64,000 nucleotides of DNA, taken from contig JACYXH010000429.1 in assembly GCA_026745465.1 (NCBI GenBank), positions 3,978,025-4,042,024 on the forward strand, written 5' to 3'. The notes beneath the pieces are model-generated. The model saw nothing but the letters and a program-made list of their open reading frames with translations, had not been told where the DNA came from and did not search any database. The position numbers and the translations under genes were made by a program. Below are positions 1 to 23,214 of the stretch, in pieces (the stretch's first letter is position 1; every line of letters begins with the position of its first letter). This DNA comes from Lota lota. Taxonomy: Eukaryota; Chordata; Actinopteri; Gadiformes; Lotidae.

Positions 1-1161
1 GAGTACAGAATCCAATGTACGTAGGGGACTAAGTGTGACCGCCACTACTTCCGAGAGGTGTTGAGCGTTCCTCTGTGAGATGTGAATAGGGGATGTAGGT
101 GTGAGAAAAGGCGGTAAAGTAGAATGAAGAGGAAAACAAGCCAGAAAGCGAGTGGATCCCATCTGCTTGTCGATGGCATTGCAGGACAAGCGTCTGTGGG
201 GGACGGGACACAGACAAGCATACCTCCTAGTCCCCCACTCCATCCCACGCCTTGGTTCTCAGCGTGTGTGTGTGTGTTCTCCCTAGAAAGACAATGCCGT
301 AGTGCGGAGCAATGCAACACAATGGTGGTGGAAGGACTGAATGGGTTGCCTGAATGAGGAGGGTTGGGTGGTATTCAGGGCTGTGTGGTCTTTCCTTCAG
401 ACAGTGTGTGGGAACCTCTGGGCCGGACAGACATGCCATACGCCGTTCCTTCTTCACTCACATATACTATAAACCATCAGCCACTAGACTAGTGCCCCAT
501 GGTAGGCTGAGAAGATAAGGGTGGATTCATGGGGGATGAATGGGAAAAATAAGATGGATGTTCTAGACTCGGCCAAATAACACACAGAATACCAAAAATG
601 TATAAATACATATATAGATATAAATATACACAAAAATCCCAAACAGAAAAGTATGTTAATTTCATGCTCAGATTATGTTGAGCCTCAAGCACAGCAAGGA
701 AACACCATTCAGAAGCTTTACGCCTTGAGGTGGATTCTTAATACATACACTATATTATACAGCTTTTTACACACTGCAACTTTTGGAGAAAAATTGGAGA
801 CGGCTTTATATTGGATCGATCTGTTTGACTGACAAAAAGTTCAGGGTCTGGTGACGCCCTAAAGCGGGGGTCTGTAAATAAGTAAACTTACACATTTAGT
901 AATCGACAACGATATGTTCTGTCGAACAAAAATATACTAATGACAACTATGATTTACTCGAAGTCCAAGCCGTTAACTCACGATAACTAAGCTTTTATCA
1001 GACAATTTCAATTAGATACAATCGAGTTGCAGAGAAATCAGGATGAGTGAGTTCGTGTTGCTGGAGGTATGAATGTATGGATGGATGGATGGACATCTGA
1101 CCATACTGACAGGAAATAGATAGTCGAACAGCCACTCAACTCCAGGAAACGTATAACTTAC
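1..1161 (-). other. Intron 1 of the tetraspanin gene (left-truncated by window)
   Basis: This stretch follows the tetraspanin exon 1 splice donor on the minus strand, so it should be intron. I looked for the expected second exon (a hydrophobic segment followed by the GLWAW-type motif of TspanC8 proteins) and did not find it. A short TG run lies near 263-276. Nothing else is recognisable. Confidence 0.6.
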
Positions 1162-1254
1162 CCAAAATACGATGTTGAATCCAAACAAGACGTATTTGAC
1201 CCAGCAGCTGACTTCAGCTCCTCTGTAGTGGTGATGTTGTCTAACGTTACTCAT
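1162..1254 (-). CDS. TspanC8 tetraspanin, first coding exon (tspan17/14/5-like), partial gene
   Basis: The exon encodes 31 residues from the ATG at 1254-1252 to a Trp codon, followed directly by a strong splice donor (TGG|gtaagt). The peptide contains AEVSCWVKYVLFGFNIVFW, which matches the start of TspanC8 tetraspanins: a short N-terminal tail, the V-S-C-W/C-x-K-Y motif and the first half of transmembrane helix 1. Family members escort the ADAM10 protease through the secretory pathway to the cell surface. The splice point after F-W fits the known family exon structure as I remember it. No further exon is visible between 1 and 1161, so the gene continues left of the window. The paralogue cannot be settled from 31 residues. 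TSPAN17 is favoured weakly because human TSPAN17 is also on 5q, like the other genes here. Confidence 0.8.
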
Positions 1255-2160
1255 TATTCTAAACAGCAGGCGCTAGCCTGCGCGCCAACTCACCAGCGAG
1301 GCTAACTAAAGAGAACTTCAACAGCTCAACTAAACGTCCAGTTTTTAAAGCACTGGGACAAGTGTTACCTGGCTCCATCAGCCACGGCATCGACCTGCCT
1401 TCTATCCAACATTAACAAACAAATTATAAACAGCTTATTGACAACACTTATAAGGTTCGTTCACGTAAACCACCTCGTTGGTGGCTAGCAAGTTATCTTG
1501 CTAACATCAGCAGCTAACAACAACAATTCCAGAAACGCTTCTAAAGTACGTTGAACGCATAGACGTTTAACTCCAGAGGAATCCAAAACTGTTCAACGTT
1601 GAGCTGTTATCGCTAGTAGAAAATGATAGTGATGAACCTCGTTGGGTAAAATACAAATTTTCCGTTGCTTTAAACGTTAATAGCCTGAGAAATGTATCCT
1701 TCTGTTGTGTTCAGAAAACAACTATTTGCTGTCAAAAAAGGAAACGCGCTACAATGTCAGGCTGAGAGAGGATCCTGAATGGTAGCGTTACGCCGGTCTA
1801 TCGAACGCAATTTCCGGTCTCTTGGATCCTATGAGCTTTGACCGCCAGTGTAAAGTCCCAGGAAGGAGAGAGAATCAAAAACAAGAAAAAATTAATATGA
1901 CGTTTTTTTTTTTTTTTTTACGAAGAATTTGACAAAGTCCTTCTCACCACGCCACTAAACACATGTATCTGAAAGGCCCGCACTCGTTCTCGCCAATAAC
2001 TCATTTGGAGTATTCCGTTCCAGGCGTTTCGTCGTGAGACGAGAATGCCCGGGAACGAGGAGATTACTTCAACGTAGCGCCGTCGCTCTTCTCCCTAGAC
2101 GAGTGACCTAGGACAGCCAAGAGTGACCTCTAGCGCCCTAGCAGGCAACCTTTGTGTTGG
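1255..2160 (-). promoter_or_regulatory. Probable 5' UTR and promoter region of the tetraspanin gene
   Basis: The stretch directly upstream of the tetraspanin ATG is richer in CpG than the flanking AT-rich DNA, most clearly at 1260-1300, 1780-1830 and 2000-2150. No clean TATA box stands out. The assignment rests on position and composition only. A 17-base poly-T run lies near 1903-1919. Confidence 0.45.
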
Positions 2161-2328
2161 ACGAATGATTGTTATTATTTTTATTCAGAGATGTTGCTTA
2201 ATAGATATGGTCAGATATACCAGCAATTTAAGCTAATCTTTATGCAAACCTTTTATGTTTAATTCTTGTTTTCCATAAGTAGGCTTGTAAGTTGTGGACA
2301 CACTATGAATTCTCATGACTTCCCTTCT

Positions 2329-2332
<4 letters not shown>

Positions 2333-2408
<76 letters not shown>
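2333..2408. repeat. (AT)n microsatellite, 76 bp
   Basis: This is an uninterrupted AT dinucleotide array. The Ile/Tyr open frame that crosses it is a product of the repeat and is not a gene. Confidence 0.98.
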
Positions 2409-2411
<3 letters not shown>

Positions 2412-3132
2412 AAATGAACAATAAAATGTCACAACAGAAATGACAATATACAAATGTAGGCCTATTTAAACGTATATCTGCAATCCTACAGATGGCAGTC
2501 TATGACCCTATGAAGCATTTGGCCTTGGTTGTTCTTGTTCACCTTACATGCTCGTGTAAAGAATACTGAACATTGAATACATGGTAGTAGATACCCATGA
2601 AAAGACAAATATACTGTCATAAGCATTGGAATGTGTCATTTATTTCCACATTCAAACCCACAACTAAATACATCTCTACATTTGAGGTGTATCACAAATA
2701 TCAGTGCATTGTTTTGAATATGTATATTTAAAAGGTGCAAAAGAACAAATAATGAAGAACACTTATTATATTTAATAAGCCATGAGGACAAAGTGAATCA
2801 GGTGTTTGTTATAATCCGATGCCAATGGATATTAATTATAAAGACATATACTACATGGGGCCTTCACTTATTAGATGCTTTTTTTAATCACGCATTATTA
2901 CATGTAGGCCTATTCGATTTGAACAAAACGGTTAGAATAAGAAGCAGCATAGATGGAAATCACAAGTTGAATATAATTTAATTATCCCTCAATGTTGTCT
3001 CTCTTGAGAGCCTATTGGAGACTGCAAATATTTCTAGTGGGTTACATTTTAGTCTTAGAAGCCTTGAAATGAAAACCAAAGTAACAAAGTCAAGCCTCTC
3101 TAAATGCATGCTCTAAACCATATTAATAGTAT
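2409..3132. other. AT-rich intergenic DNA, nothing recognised
   Basis: The sequence is AT-rich and without coding-like frames, splice-site pairs or recognisable repeats. It ends at the target-site duplication of the LTR element. Confidence 0.6.
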
Positions 3133-3137
3133 ATTAT

Positions 3138-3466
3138 TGTGGGAGTGTGTGTGGAGGGTGGCTGGTTTAAGCAGCCTCACCTGGCCGAGTCAGACTGATT
3201 GGACTCTGGGGCTGGGTGAGGCTGCACACCTGTTGCACATTGAGCAATCAGTGTGCACAGGTTAAACCAGCCACCACCACACACACTCGAGGAAGAGCTC
3301 TCCGGCATGACAGCACCATCTGCATGCGTCATTCGATGCAACCTTAACAATAAACCGGTTTTCAACATCACCACCCTGTGTCCATTGGTCTGGAGGAGCC
3401 CTAGGAAAGTCACCTAGGTGGAGTATGGGAGCCACCTAGGTGGCGTGTTGATTGGACATTGCTACA
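3138..3466 (+). repeat. Left LTR of the miniature LTR element
   Basis: This 329-bp repeat has TG...CA ends. It carries an AATAAA-type signal near 3349-3354, consistent with an LTR polyadenylation site. Confidence 0.9.
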
Positions 3467-4047
3467 TTGGTGCCCGAACAGGGACCTCTCCAAACTGCAT
3501 TTGGACTCAGGAAGGCTGTCCAGGGGCGCACTGGGCCCAGCAGCGACAATGGACAGTCGCCTCCCAACACCATCCCTTTCCCCAACGGCACTGTGGATCC
3601 AACCGCCATGGGCAACCGTCTGCGGCTAGCCGCCCCAGCATCCAGCCAGCGCCGTTGCCCAACCAACTCCTCCACCAGCCCGTCCAGCCAGCCCTTGGGC
3701 AGCAGCCCAGGCCTCCGAGTCTCCAGGATGGAGGGGGAGGGTGGGCTGGGGTGACCCGCCAAGTCCGCCGACACCTCCGCCAGTCAAGGCAGCAGCCCAG
3801 GCTTCCGAGTCTCCAGGATGAAGGGGGAGGGTGGGTTGGGGTGTCACCCTGGGGAGTTGTGGGGACTATGGGGTTGGGGTTGTTTTTTATTTATTTTAGG
3901 TATGGTAACCCTGGTCAGAGTCCCAGAGGTATGGTAACCCTGGGTCAGAGTCCGGTTTAGGATTATTTATTTTTTTGGATGGGGGAGGGGGGGGGGAGTA
4001 GGTTTCAGCTGGGGATACTCCCCAGCTTCAATTGGGTGATGGGGGTA

Positions 4048-4376
4048 TGTGGGAGTGTGTGTGGAGGGTGGCTGGTTTAAGCAGCCTCACCTGGCTGAGT
4101 CAGACTGATTGGACTCTGGGGCTGGGTGAGGCTGCACACCTGTTGCACATTGAGCAGTCAATGTGCACAGGTTAAACCAGCCACCACCACACACACTCGA
4201 GGAAGAGCTCTCCGGCATGACAGCACCATCTGCATGCTTCATTCGATGCAACCTTAACAATAAACCGGTTTTCAACATCACCACCCTGTGTCCATTGGTC
4301 TGGAGGAGCCCTAGGAAAGTCACCTAGGTGGAGTATGGGAGCCACCTAGGTGGCGTGTAGATTGGACATTGCTACA
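4048..4376 (+). repeat. Right LTR of the miniature LTR element
   Basis: This repeat has the same length and ends as the left LTR and is about 98.5% identical. The target duplication follows at 4377-4381. Confidence 0.9.
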
Positions 4377-4381
4377 ATTAT

Positions 4382-6419
4382 GATTGTAATTAAGAACCTG
4401 TATCCATAAATGAAACAGGTGAGGGCCATTTTCAGTATTAACAAATGTAGGGAATGTAATACAATAACTGAACATGAAACTGGTGTCCTCATTTGTTTTT
4501 ATTATGCGCTCACTTAGGCCGCCATGTTCATAAACTGAAACAAGAATGACGATCATTACATCCATTTTAGATTTCAATCCTGTTGGATAAGTCATAACAT
4601 TCTAGAGAATGGTTACTTGTGCTAGGCATGCTTGTAAGTTTCTCTGGTGGAAACCAATCTATGACGGTTATGTATTCCTCCTGAGGAGAGCAAGTGAGCA
4701 CTGCAGGTGTCCCTGTCACTCTGATGATGCATGTAAATATTTAGCAATGTGCTGCTGATGCTTTTGGCTTATGTGTCAGAGAACGGGGGAATTGGTGCTT
4801 GCTTGTGCTTGTGTTAAGCACGGTGGAATGGCTAAAGTGACTATGCTTCAACACAAAGTCACCTGCGACCTGCTGTAAGTTGCAACAACATATGACATGG
4901 TGACTCAACATGCATGCATTATACGGATTATGCCTGAATGTGAATAACACATATTTGATATTGGTTGACAAGACTAACTTTTGTCTTTGAAATTAAATGA
5001 TGGAATAAGTGCAACTCAAACATAAAAAAAATAAAAAAAAGCAAGAGCATGTGCATTATATCTATGTATGCATGTGAAAGACATACCTCCATTCCAGAAT
5101 CCTTTCCTTCTATCCTCACAACCTTCTGTCAGCCTTCTGTCAAACTGGACTACACCCAAGTCTCAAACTCATCTGCATTTTGGGAAAACTATGATAACCA
5201 TGTTTTGTTAGTTATCAGCAGTTTCCTTTGTAGACCATAAACATATATATGGTCCGATTTCAACACTTTATAGTAAACTTCAGAAAATCTATGCCTAGGT
5301 AAACGTATACAAACAAATGTCAATCATGGAATCAATATTTTGTTCATTGAGCACTTTTTGGAATTTCAGCAATATAATTTCAGTTTTTTGCAGAAATATT
5401 GAAACAGTGTTTCATTGACAATAATGGCCCAAAGAATAACTGCATAACATTCTATCTTTCCATCTGTCATTCTCATTTCCCCTTATATTCTCCCTTTATA
5501 TCATTCTCTATCAGTCTGTTCAGCTATACATCCGTTTCACAACATACAGAACATAAAACATACCTTGTGACACTATAGATGTGTTATTGCACAGCAGAAA
5601 TTATACACACAATTTCTTTCTTTGTATTTGTAAATACAAAAAAACATACAGAATAATTTGGCAATTTGTTATGGCAGTACCAAGATGGCATGCTGTATTA
5701 AATCTTTGTGTTAAAGGCTATGGAATGTTGATTTATATGATAACCGAATCATAACTCAATTTTGGATGACGAAGGCCCCCTATTCTCTTTTGATTTACAG
5801 TACTCAACTTTAAAGTTGATAAAAATACAGTCCAATAAGCAGCATATTTACATATTCTTAACTTCTTACATTCTTCAGATCCTTTAAATGTATTGAACTC
5901 AAACCACTTAGACTTGTGGCAGGCCAGCATACATCATGTCAATTCATGATCTTTTCCTGAACCAGTTATCAAAAGAATAATGAATATGCATTAATTATAT
6001 CTTATATAATGACTGCATAAGTCAAGAGGCTATAAGAAATAATATATATAACACTGTTTTGATATGAGTTATAATATCTTTGGTATTTTCTTTACCTTTG
6101 TTTCTTTTTTTTATACCCACATAATAAGATCTGCATCTGCAACAACTGCAATGTGCGTTCTTGAGAGGGAGTTGTATGTGTTCATGAGTATTACATAAAG
6201 TTATATTTTTTACCAGATGAGTATAACTGTTATGTCATGCTGCGTCCCTTGATCTCCTTTAAAGCAATTGAAACAGTTCCAAATATTAGATATATCAAAC
6301 TGCATAAGTATTTTTCTTTGGTCTTAATGGTTGAGAGGAGTTTCTGGAACCCACCTCTATATTGCCCTGTGGGCGAAGGCTTCATACAAAATTCATGCTG
6401 CTGGCGCTTCAGGACTCCC
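4382..6419. other. Intergenic DNA and probable synpo 3' UTR
   Basis: No coding exon is recognised. The DNA is AT-rich. The part nearest 6419 should be the 3' untranslated region of synpo on the minus strand, but I could not place a polyadenylation site with confidence. Confidence 0.5.
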
Positions 6420-16173
<9,754 letters not shown>

Positions 16174-18499
16174 TGCAGCAACTGCAGGCTAAGGTAGCAC
16201 ACAGAGTTGAGTTCCAGCCAGTTCAATCCTCTCGCCTCCTCACAGCTTTTCACTTCTGCCTTTCCTCATGCAGTAAAAGAAAAAGAATAGCAATCCTGAA
16301 GGGGAACTAAGAAGATCTTGGTCTTTCTACAACAAGCAGGGAATTAGTCGGAAAGTACCAGAAAAAAGAAACACTACAACAACACAATCACAACAAGGGG
16401 AGGAGGAGTAGAGTCAAATCTCTGGGTTGCTTCTTCGTCCTGTCATGGATCTCTTCTCATCAGTAATCCCAGCGACGGTTGTCCTGTAGCCAACAAGCTC
16501 AACGTTGATGAGAGAAGTGCGCTCTTAGTTTGGGGTTTGCGCTGTATTATTCACAATCTAACAGGACCTCCCAGGAGAGAGCCTGCTCTCAGCACTCTGG
16601 AAGAGTTCCCATGGAAGAGAGCCAAGATAATTTCACAACAGGGATGTGCTCTGTTGCAAATCCAGCGAAGAAGGCTGAGAAACCATCAGATTCTCTCTGC
16701 TTGTGTCTGTCGCTCTCCCTTTGGTTTCTCGAGCCCAGATGTGCCTGTGTTCCTCTTCTATTTCAGACACCAAATCATGGTTGTTTTTTTCCTCCAAATG
16801 GCTTATCCACCCATTGTATTCATATGCTTTATAGTATCAAGGTAAAACTGAGTTATGTACAAAAACAATAACTACTAAAGAGGGATACTGTCTATGATAG
16901 CCTATTTAAGTCAGGTAAGGTTATAACTTGGAAAGTGAACAGGCTTCCTAGATATCAGTTTAATAAATTCATAAGTATCTCAGTACTGATATCAGGTTCA
17001 CAAGTTCCTTTGGTGCTTCAGGGTCTGTCTGTCAAGGGTAGATGCTTCTTAATGGAGGAAACAATGTGTTAGTGCCAGGTTGGAGATCAAGTTGTCATTT
17101 AGATAAAGAAAAGAGTGACAGAAGCTACAAATCCAAAAGAGGTTGATATCCTATGTTGTCCACAGCAACCTGCAAAGTAAAAGAAATAAACACTTTTCAG
17201 AACACATTTTTGGTTAAATATATCTATTAAGAAACATAACCTAGTCATATTAATATAAAATCCAATGGCAATCTTAAAAGATCCAACTGTGTATTCTGTG
17301 GTTGGCTATTGTGTAATATGTTGACAATGTTACACCCACTGCTTTGTACAGGAATGAGAACATTCTCCAACGTCATCCAAAGCAAACAGGGAGGAGGAAA
17401 CTGTCCACAAATTGTACTTATGCCATTTTTCATATAATCTATTATCTATGTTACTGGCTTCTTTAAGTTTTTTACGACAATGAGTTTATAAATGTTTTAT
17501 GTCTCTCATTTAATCCTTGTCATTCTCTAATGATGTGCTTCCTGTCAAAGGACATTAATCTCTGTGGCCGAGACGGTTCCCATATTGGAGGCACAGGGCC
17601 AGACTGTGTCTTCGAAGGCAGCCTTCTCACCACAGCCAACAAATGCAGCCGGGCTCAACAGGCGGGGAGAAGGAAGCAGGGAGCCGCCTTCATATCAGAC
17701 TAAACACGATAAGGCCCACTGTTCTCTATTCGCTAAGAGGAAGGAAGGTGACAAATCATTTAATCATGGATGTCAGAAAGAAATGTCTCCTAAACTGAGC
17801 CCGATAATGAATAGCTTAATCTCCACCTCGGGGTTGCGGAACATGATTTGATGCAGAGCTGACATAAGGAATGCGAATTAAACATCAATTTTTCCATGTT
17901 ACGTACAGATTTGACCCGTGTACTTCCTCCAGTTACATTCCGGTCTCGTCCTGTGAAGCCTTTTTATTAGATAAAGAGAATCCTGTTTCTTCCCCTGTAA
18001 AGTCATTAAGACACGCTGAGATGCAGTGTAATAATAAGCTGATGCTTTTGTCTGTCCAGGCCCTTGATCAGACTTGTCTGCCTGTGAAGCCCATCAGGCC
18101 TCTGTTTGTTATTCTGGTGACTCACCTCTAAAATACTCAGAAGAAGGAAAAGATTTTACCAGTCGAGCAGAAAAGGCAAACCCCCGCAATTACTTTTAAA
18201 TGTTTTTCCTTCCTCTCATAGATTCCTGGGAGACATCGCTACTGCAGTCGCCTACATCTTTTCTGTTTGTTTTTCAACGTGCACACACATCATAAACTCA
18301 CTTGAGTTTCTCTCTCTCTGTCTCTCTGTCTCTAGGTCTCTCCGTCTCTCTCTCTCTCTCCCTCTCGGTCTGTGTTTCATGTAGGCACTGAACGGCACAA
18401 GAGTTGACTGAATGGAATGTATGGTACTACCGCTGTGACCCTACATGACCCCAATGAATACAGTCAATCACTTCTAACACAACGCTATCCCCAGTCCCC

Positions 18500-18501
<2 letters not shown>

Positions 18502-18536
<35 letters not shown>
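18502..18536. repeat. Short (CA)n microsatellite
   Basis: An uninterrupted CA run of roughly 30 bases. Confidence 0.9.
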
Positions 18537-18538
<2 letters not shown>

Positions 18539-19873
18539 ATCACACTCCAGCCTGCTGGTAGAACCATGACAAATCAAGTTTGTGTTTCCATTTGGACTGA
18601 AACCAAACGTATTACTCTCCCAGATGTGTAAAATATAAGGCACATTTATGTCAACCTGAATCCGAGCTAAGATTAACCGTGGGGTGGGGGGGATAGCTCT
18701 TTAATGCATTAATACATCTCAATTTCCTACAGTGGTTTGTTCATTACTGTTCACATGCCATAAGGATTGTGCGTACTACCTGGAGCATAATACTGTAATA
18801 TTTAGTGCACATTAAAACTGCATTACAGTTGACAACCAGAACACTTTTCAAACTTGTCTGCAAATATTTAGTAAGACGTAGAACAAGTGTAGGAATTGCA
18901 AAATTGACAGCAGCAGAAAAAGCCATCTTTGACACAGGAATCTGGCTCACAACAAAAGTCGGCATATGGTCCATTGAAATCACCATCTGCCAGTGACTCT
19001 TTTTCTTTGTACTTTCCCCCAGGCTTGTTATTACCACATATCAGTGTCATTCTCCTCTCTGATCTAACTTTCTAGTATCTTCCCCTAGCAGATACGGTAA
19101 TCTCCTCTCTCTCTCCTCCTGCCACACGAAAAGGGATCTGATGCTGTTTCCACTTTTGTCCTCTAACCCTCTAATTATCTCCCGCTTCAAACAGCATGGT
19201 ACAGTACCCACCTGAGTCCTCACCCCACCCCCCATTAGACACACGCCCACTCCCATCCACCTCACACACACACACAATCAAAGTCTGTGCCTGTGGCACC
19301 GGTTACGCCCCATAACGAGGGCTATGGGGTCTATGGCTCAAAAGTGTTTAATCAAAGAGTTCCCGTTGGCTGTCATCCTGTGATTTATAGCACCCCCGTG
19401 AAACACCTATACACTGGGGGGGAAGGGGGCTCCTCCATATACTGTACCTCTGGAGGATGTCCTATTACGTGAGGACTCACTAGAACAGAGGGCGTGTAGA
19501 CTAACAAGGAGACCGGCCATGCTTTAATTACTCATGCCTGTCCCATAAAGCAGCCGTATATGTTCGCAGTAGTTATGGTGTATTTACATCATCGGTGGCT
19601 CTGTATTTACAGTGCAGAGGAATGTGTGTGTGCGGGGGGCGGGGGGGTGTGCAAGGTGGGTGTGCATTCCACCTGGGATCTCAAGTGCATCGGTTGCCAG
19701 GCCTGTAACGAGGTGTCTGGCCAGACAGTGACAGACATGGTTTTATGGCGGCCCCCAGGGGCCAAGGCTTTATTGTGTTTGTAATTTCTTGTCCCGGCTG
19801 GGATCCATTACCGTTTGACATGCAAAAATCAACACCTGAACCACCAACCAACCACCCCCAGATCACTTCACCC

Positions 19874-19949
19874 CCACCTCTCTTTCTCTCTCTCTTTCTC
19901 TCTCTTTTCCCAGCCCCCCATCTCTTTCTTTCTCTCTCTTTCTCTACCC

Positions 19950-20007
<58 letters not shown>

Positions 20008-20023
20008 CTCTCTCTCTCTCTCT
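19874..20023. repeat. CT-rich tract with pure (CT)n core
   Basis: The pure dinucleotide core spans about 19952-20004 and is flanked by imperfect CT and CTTT repeats. Confidence 0.95.
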
Positions 20024-20721
20024 GAATGATACAAAGGATCATTATTTAATCACTGGCTCAGCACAAACACATTTTAGGGCACTGCTTTTAAAATGGACAT
20101 TCCTGGTTCAGAAGTCATTAGGAGTCTGTCACAGATAGCGTGCCCTGGCTTGTGCCGGCCGATGACAGACATCCAAAACACCTCCATACACAACCTCCAA
20201 TGAGAGTCACAACAGGCTCACTATCAGGGGCCATCTCTCCATGGTAAAAATCTGAAAAGTTGTCATTGGTATTTAACTTTAATTATCTATGTGGATTTCA
20301 TCTTCATTATACTAAAAATTCTGATTGCATTCAGATCTTATCTCATGCAAATTAGAGTTTGGGAACTTCAAAGATGAAGGATGAAGGTCTAGAGTAGGTG
20401 TGGGACAGCCAATGGCAAGAGGAAGAAACCACTGAAACTAACTCTTAAACACTCAGAAGGCAAGAAGCAAACCAATGAATAGGTTGAGATGGCAAATCAT
20501 TATTTTGGCTTGCATCGACTCAATCACAAAGTCAAGTAAGTATGTGAGTATCTTCATTGAGTTATCCACAACTTATGGTTGACAAAATCTCCTGTCATCC
20601 CCCCTGTTAAAACTGTTCATGGTTTTCACCTGTTGTGTTAACAGGAAGCAATTACTTATCTATGCAAGTTGATAGGGGCCACAGCCGGCTCTGTCATTGG
20701 ACACAGCTTCTAATATTACAC

Positions 20722-20736
20722 TGTGTGTGTGTGTGT

Positions 20737-20780
<44 letters not shown>
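20722..20780. repeat. (TG)n microsatellite with one interruption
   Basis: TG dinucleotides are interrupted once by CTG near 20740. Confidence 0.95.
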
Positions 20781-20783
<3 letters not shown>

Positions 20784-22622
20784 AAGACACTAAGGTTACA
20801 CTAAAGGCATTGAGCAGTCAGAAGAACAATAGGCTATAGGCTATCAATGACCACAGCGCTGATGTAGCACTCTATTCCCATCTGCAAGTCCGGGGCTCTC
20901 TGGGGAGTGAAGCAACAACCACAGATGTTTGTCATCCATTTCAACAAAGGAGTTTCAGAGATTCCCCCCTCTCTTCCGTTTATAACTCGGTCGCATTCCT
21001 GTGCGCCCTCCAAAACAAAGATAGTTCTCTTACCCCCAAAAGATAAAGATAATGGACTGCAGGAGAGTTCCAGCTGCAAAGTTTCATGAGCGCGGTGAAG
21101 GCGGTTTCACGGCGAGACGTAGGCGTCCGTTATTCCTTTTCCTGGGACATGTGAAGCCGGTGGCGTGTCATGTGCCTCTCTCACCTGTACTCCGGTGGGT
21201 CTGGCTGTGAGATGCGGTTAGCATGCACAGCCCCTTTTTCCTCAGTCCTCAGACTCTTTCACACACCTCCCCCTTTCTTTTTTGTAACCTCTTCCTCTCG
21301 CTCTTTCTCCCTCCCTCGCTGTCTCGCTTTCTCTCTCTCTCTCTCTATTTCAATTGAAGCAGACAGAGTGGATGGGGAGGGGAGGGTAGGGCTGGGGGGG
21401 CTGGGGGGTGATTCGGTGCTCATAGCTGCAGCAGACGGAACACAGAGGGCTCTTTGTCCGAGAACCTTTTTCATATGGTTTCCTTCAGGCTTGCATACTG
21501 AACGCATTATGCCATAATACATTTTCATATTCAACACAGGGATGTTGGAGAACCAATGGGCCCCACTCTCTTTCCCCCTCTTTTTTTTTCTCCAGCCTCG
21601 ACCCATTTTCCCGCCTTGCAGACCGGACAGAGAAATCCAAACAATGAGTGAAATATTTGCAGAGGAAAAGGAAGACCTTTTTACCTGTAGAGTCACAGGC
21701 TTGCTACGTTACAGTAAATATCCCAAAATATATAGGAGAAAATATATCTTTGACCTGGGGTTTAAGATAAAGAACATCAAAAGTGGGGACACAAAGACAC
21801 TCTGGGGCATATGAAGAGGTGTAGTGGACACAGAGGGGACGGTAGCTCATGAACTCTTATCCATCTGCAACAAGACCAATGAGATGTTAACCTCCGCTCA
21901 TGATCCTCTGAGAAGTCTCTCCTCCCACCCCATAGGTGTTGTTAAAGACATAAAGTCGGTAACATCTGGCCAACTGGATAGTAACTAAAATGAAGGAATC
22001 CTCAGATCTCTAGATTTATGGATATCCAGTGTCGTCACTTTATGCCAGATGTTGGAATAGAACAAACAAACTGTGAAAGTCCCCCCTGTACCAAACAAGG
22101 CATCATCTTAGAGAGCATTACACTGAGCATCTGGAAGGCCATTAAGGCAATGGAGACTGGTTATAAACATATAAACATGACACTCATGTCATGCTTTTCC
22201 AACGTTGCAGCTGACTGTTCAGCTCTAATGGGTGGTGGGGGTTGGGGGGTAAAAATGACGACTCCTTAGGCTTTCACACCAATTTCTCAATTACCCTGCA
22301 GACTGGGATAAGCTCCCTTTTACTGAATGGTGCATGTCCTCTGCTTGTGGTATACCACTGTTTTTCAAACAAGGATTCTGTAAACCACACAGAGTTTATC
22401 CAAAGGACAAACACCCTTCCCCGGCACTCAGAATGAAGGAGTCCAGAAAAAAAGAAACTTCACTTAGAATGACACAATAATAACATAGGTGTTTTTTTTT
22501 GCGTGTTTCTGGCTTCATGATCTTCATGATTCACCAACATATTTGACAAGATGGATAGTCCTGGGCTATCTCGGGGATCCACCACCTCCCCACTTCAACC
22601 TTCTCATCCTCCCTCAACACCA

Positions 22623-22638
22623 CCCCCCCCCCCCCCCC
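22623..22638. repeat. Poly-C run, 16 bases
   Basis: One of nine runs of at least 16 C or G in this window. Confidence 0.95.
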
Positions 22639-23214
22639 TGCTCTCGCTCTCTCCATCCTCACCTGTCTTTTACTGTTTCATCACTTTGGTCCACATCCAT
22701 TTTCTATCTCACCCACTCACTCACATTTTAGCACCTCCATATCTGTCTTTGCTTTCACCCATCCATCAACCTGTCTCCCTTTACCTCCAACCTCCTGCTC
22801 TCCTGTGAGTTCCTTTTCTCAGCTTCATTCCTTTCCTTATGCATCATGTCTGACTCCCACCTATTTCCTCTGACCCAGCCTCTCCCTGCTTGCTTGTAAG
22901 TGCAACGCCCCACGCAACTGGTGGAGAAGTCTGTCCATCTATTTCCCTTTCTCTTCTGCTTTCTCTTCTCTCTGCTGCCGTGACTCTGACGGGGCAGCTG
23001 TGTGTGTGGGAGCCAGAGGATCCTATGGGGGAGATGCGAGTGTGCATTCCTTAAGAAGTGGGGCTCTTGCTGGAGACAGCAGTGTGGAATTTCCTAAGTG
23101 ATCTGGTTCGCATTCCCTCTCAAGTCATATCCATCTACACTAGACTCGGGAAAAGTATATTAAGAGAGCGTTGCAGAGGCTGGGCCCTTAACTGATTACA
23201 ATCACGCACAGGCC

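Larger units (their letters stand above)
3138..4376 (+). mobile_element. Miniature LTR retrotransposon (TRIM-like, gypsy/ERV class unresolved)
   Basis: Two direct repeats of exactly 329 bp (3138-3466 and 4048-4376) begin with TGTGGG and end with GCTACA. They flank only 581 bp of internal DNA. The 5-bp target duplication ATTAT lies on both sides (3133-3137 and 4377-4381). One base after the left LTR, 3468-3485 reads TGGTGCCCGAACAGGGAC, which is one base from a tRNA-Lys primer binding site. A G-rich stretch before the right LTR (4034-4046) may be the polypurine tract. The interior is GC- and proline-codon-rich, contains short internal duplications and shows no recognisable gag, protease or polymerase domain. 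The copy looks structurally whole as a non-autonomous element. The LTRs differ at about 5 of 329 positions (about 1.5%), so the insertion is fairly young. Confidence 0.9.

Noticed and set aside
3418-3960. 180-codon Pro/Gly-rich frame
   Set aside because: It begins in an LTR and runs through internal duplications of the miniature element; overlapping frames are equally open because of GC-rich composition.
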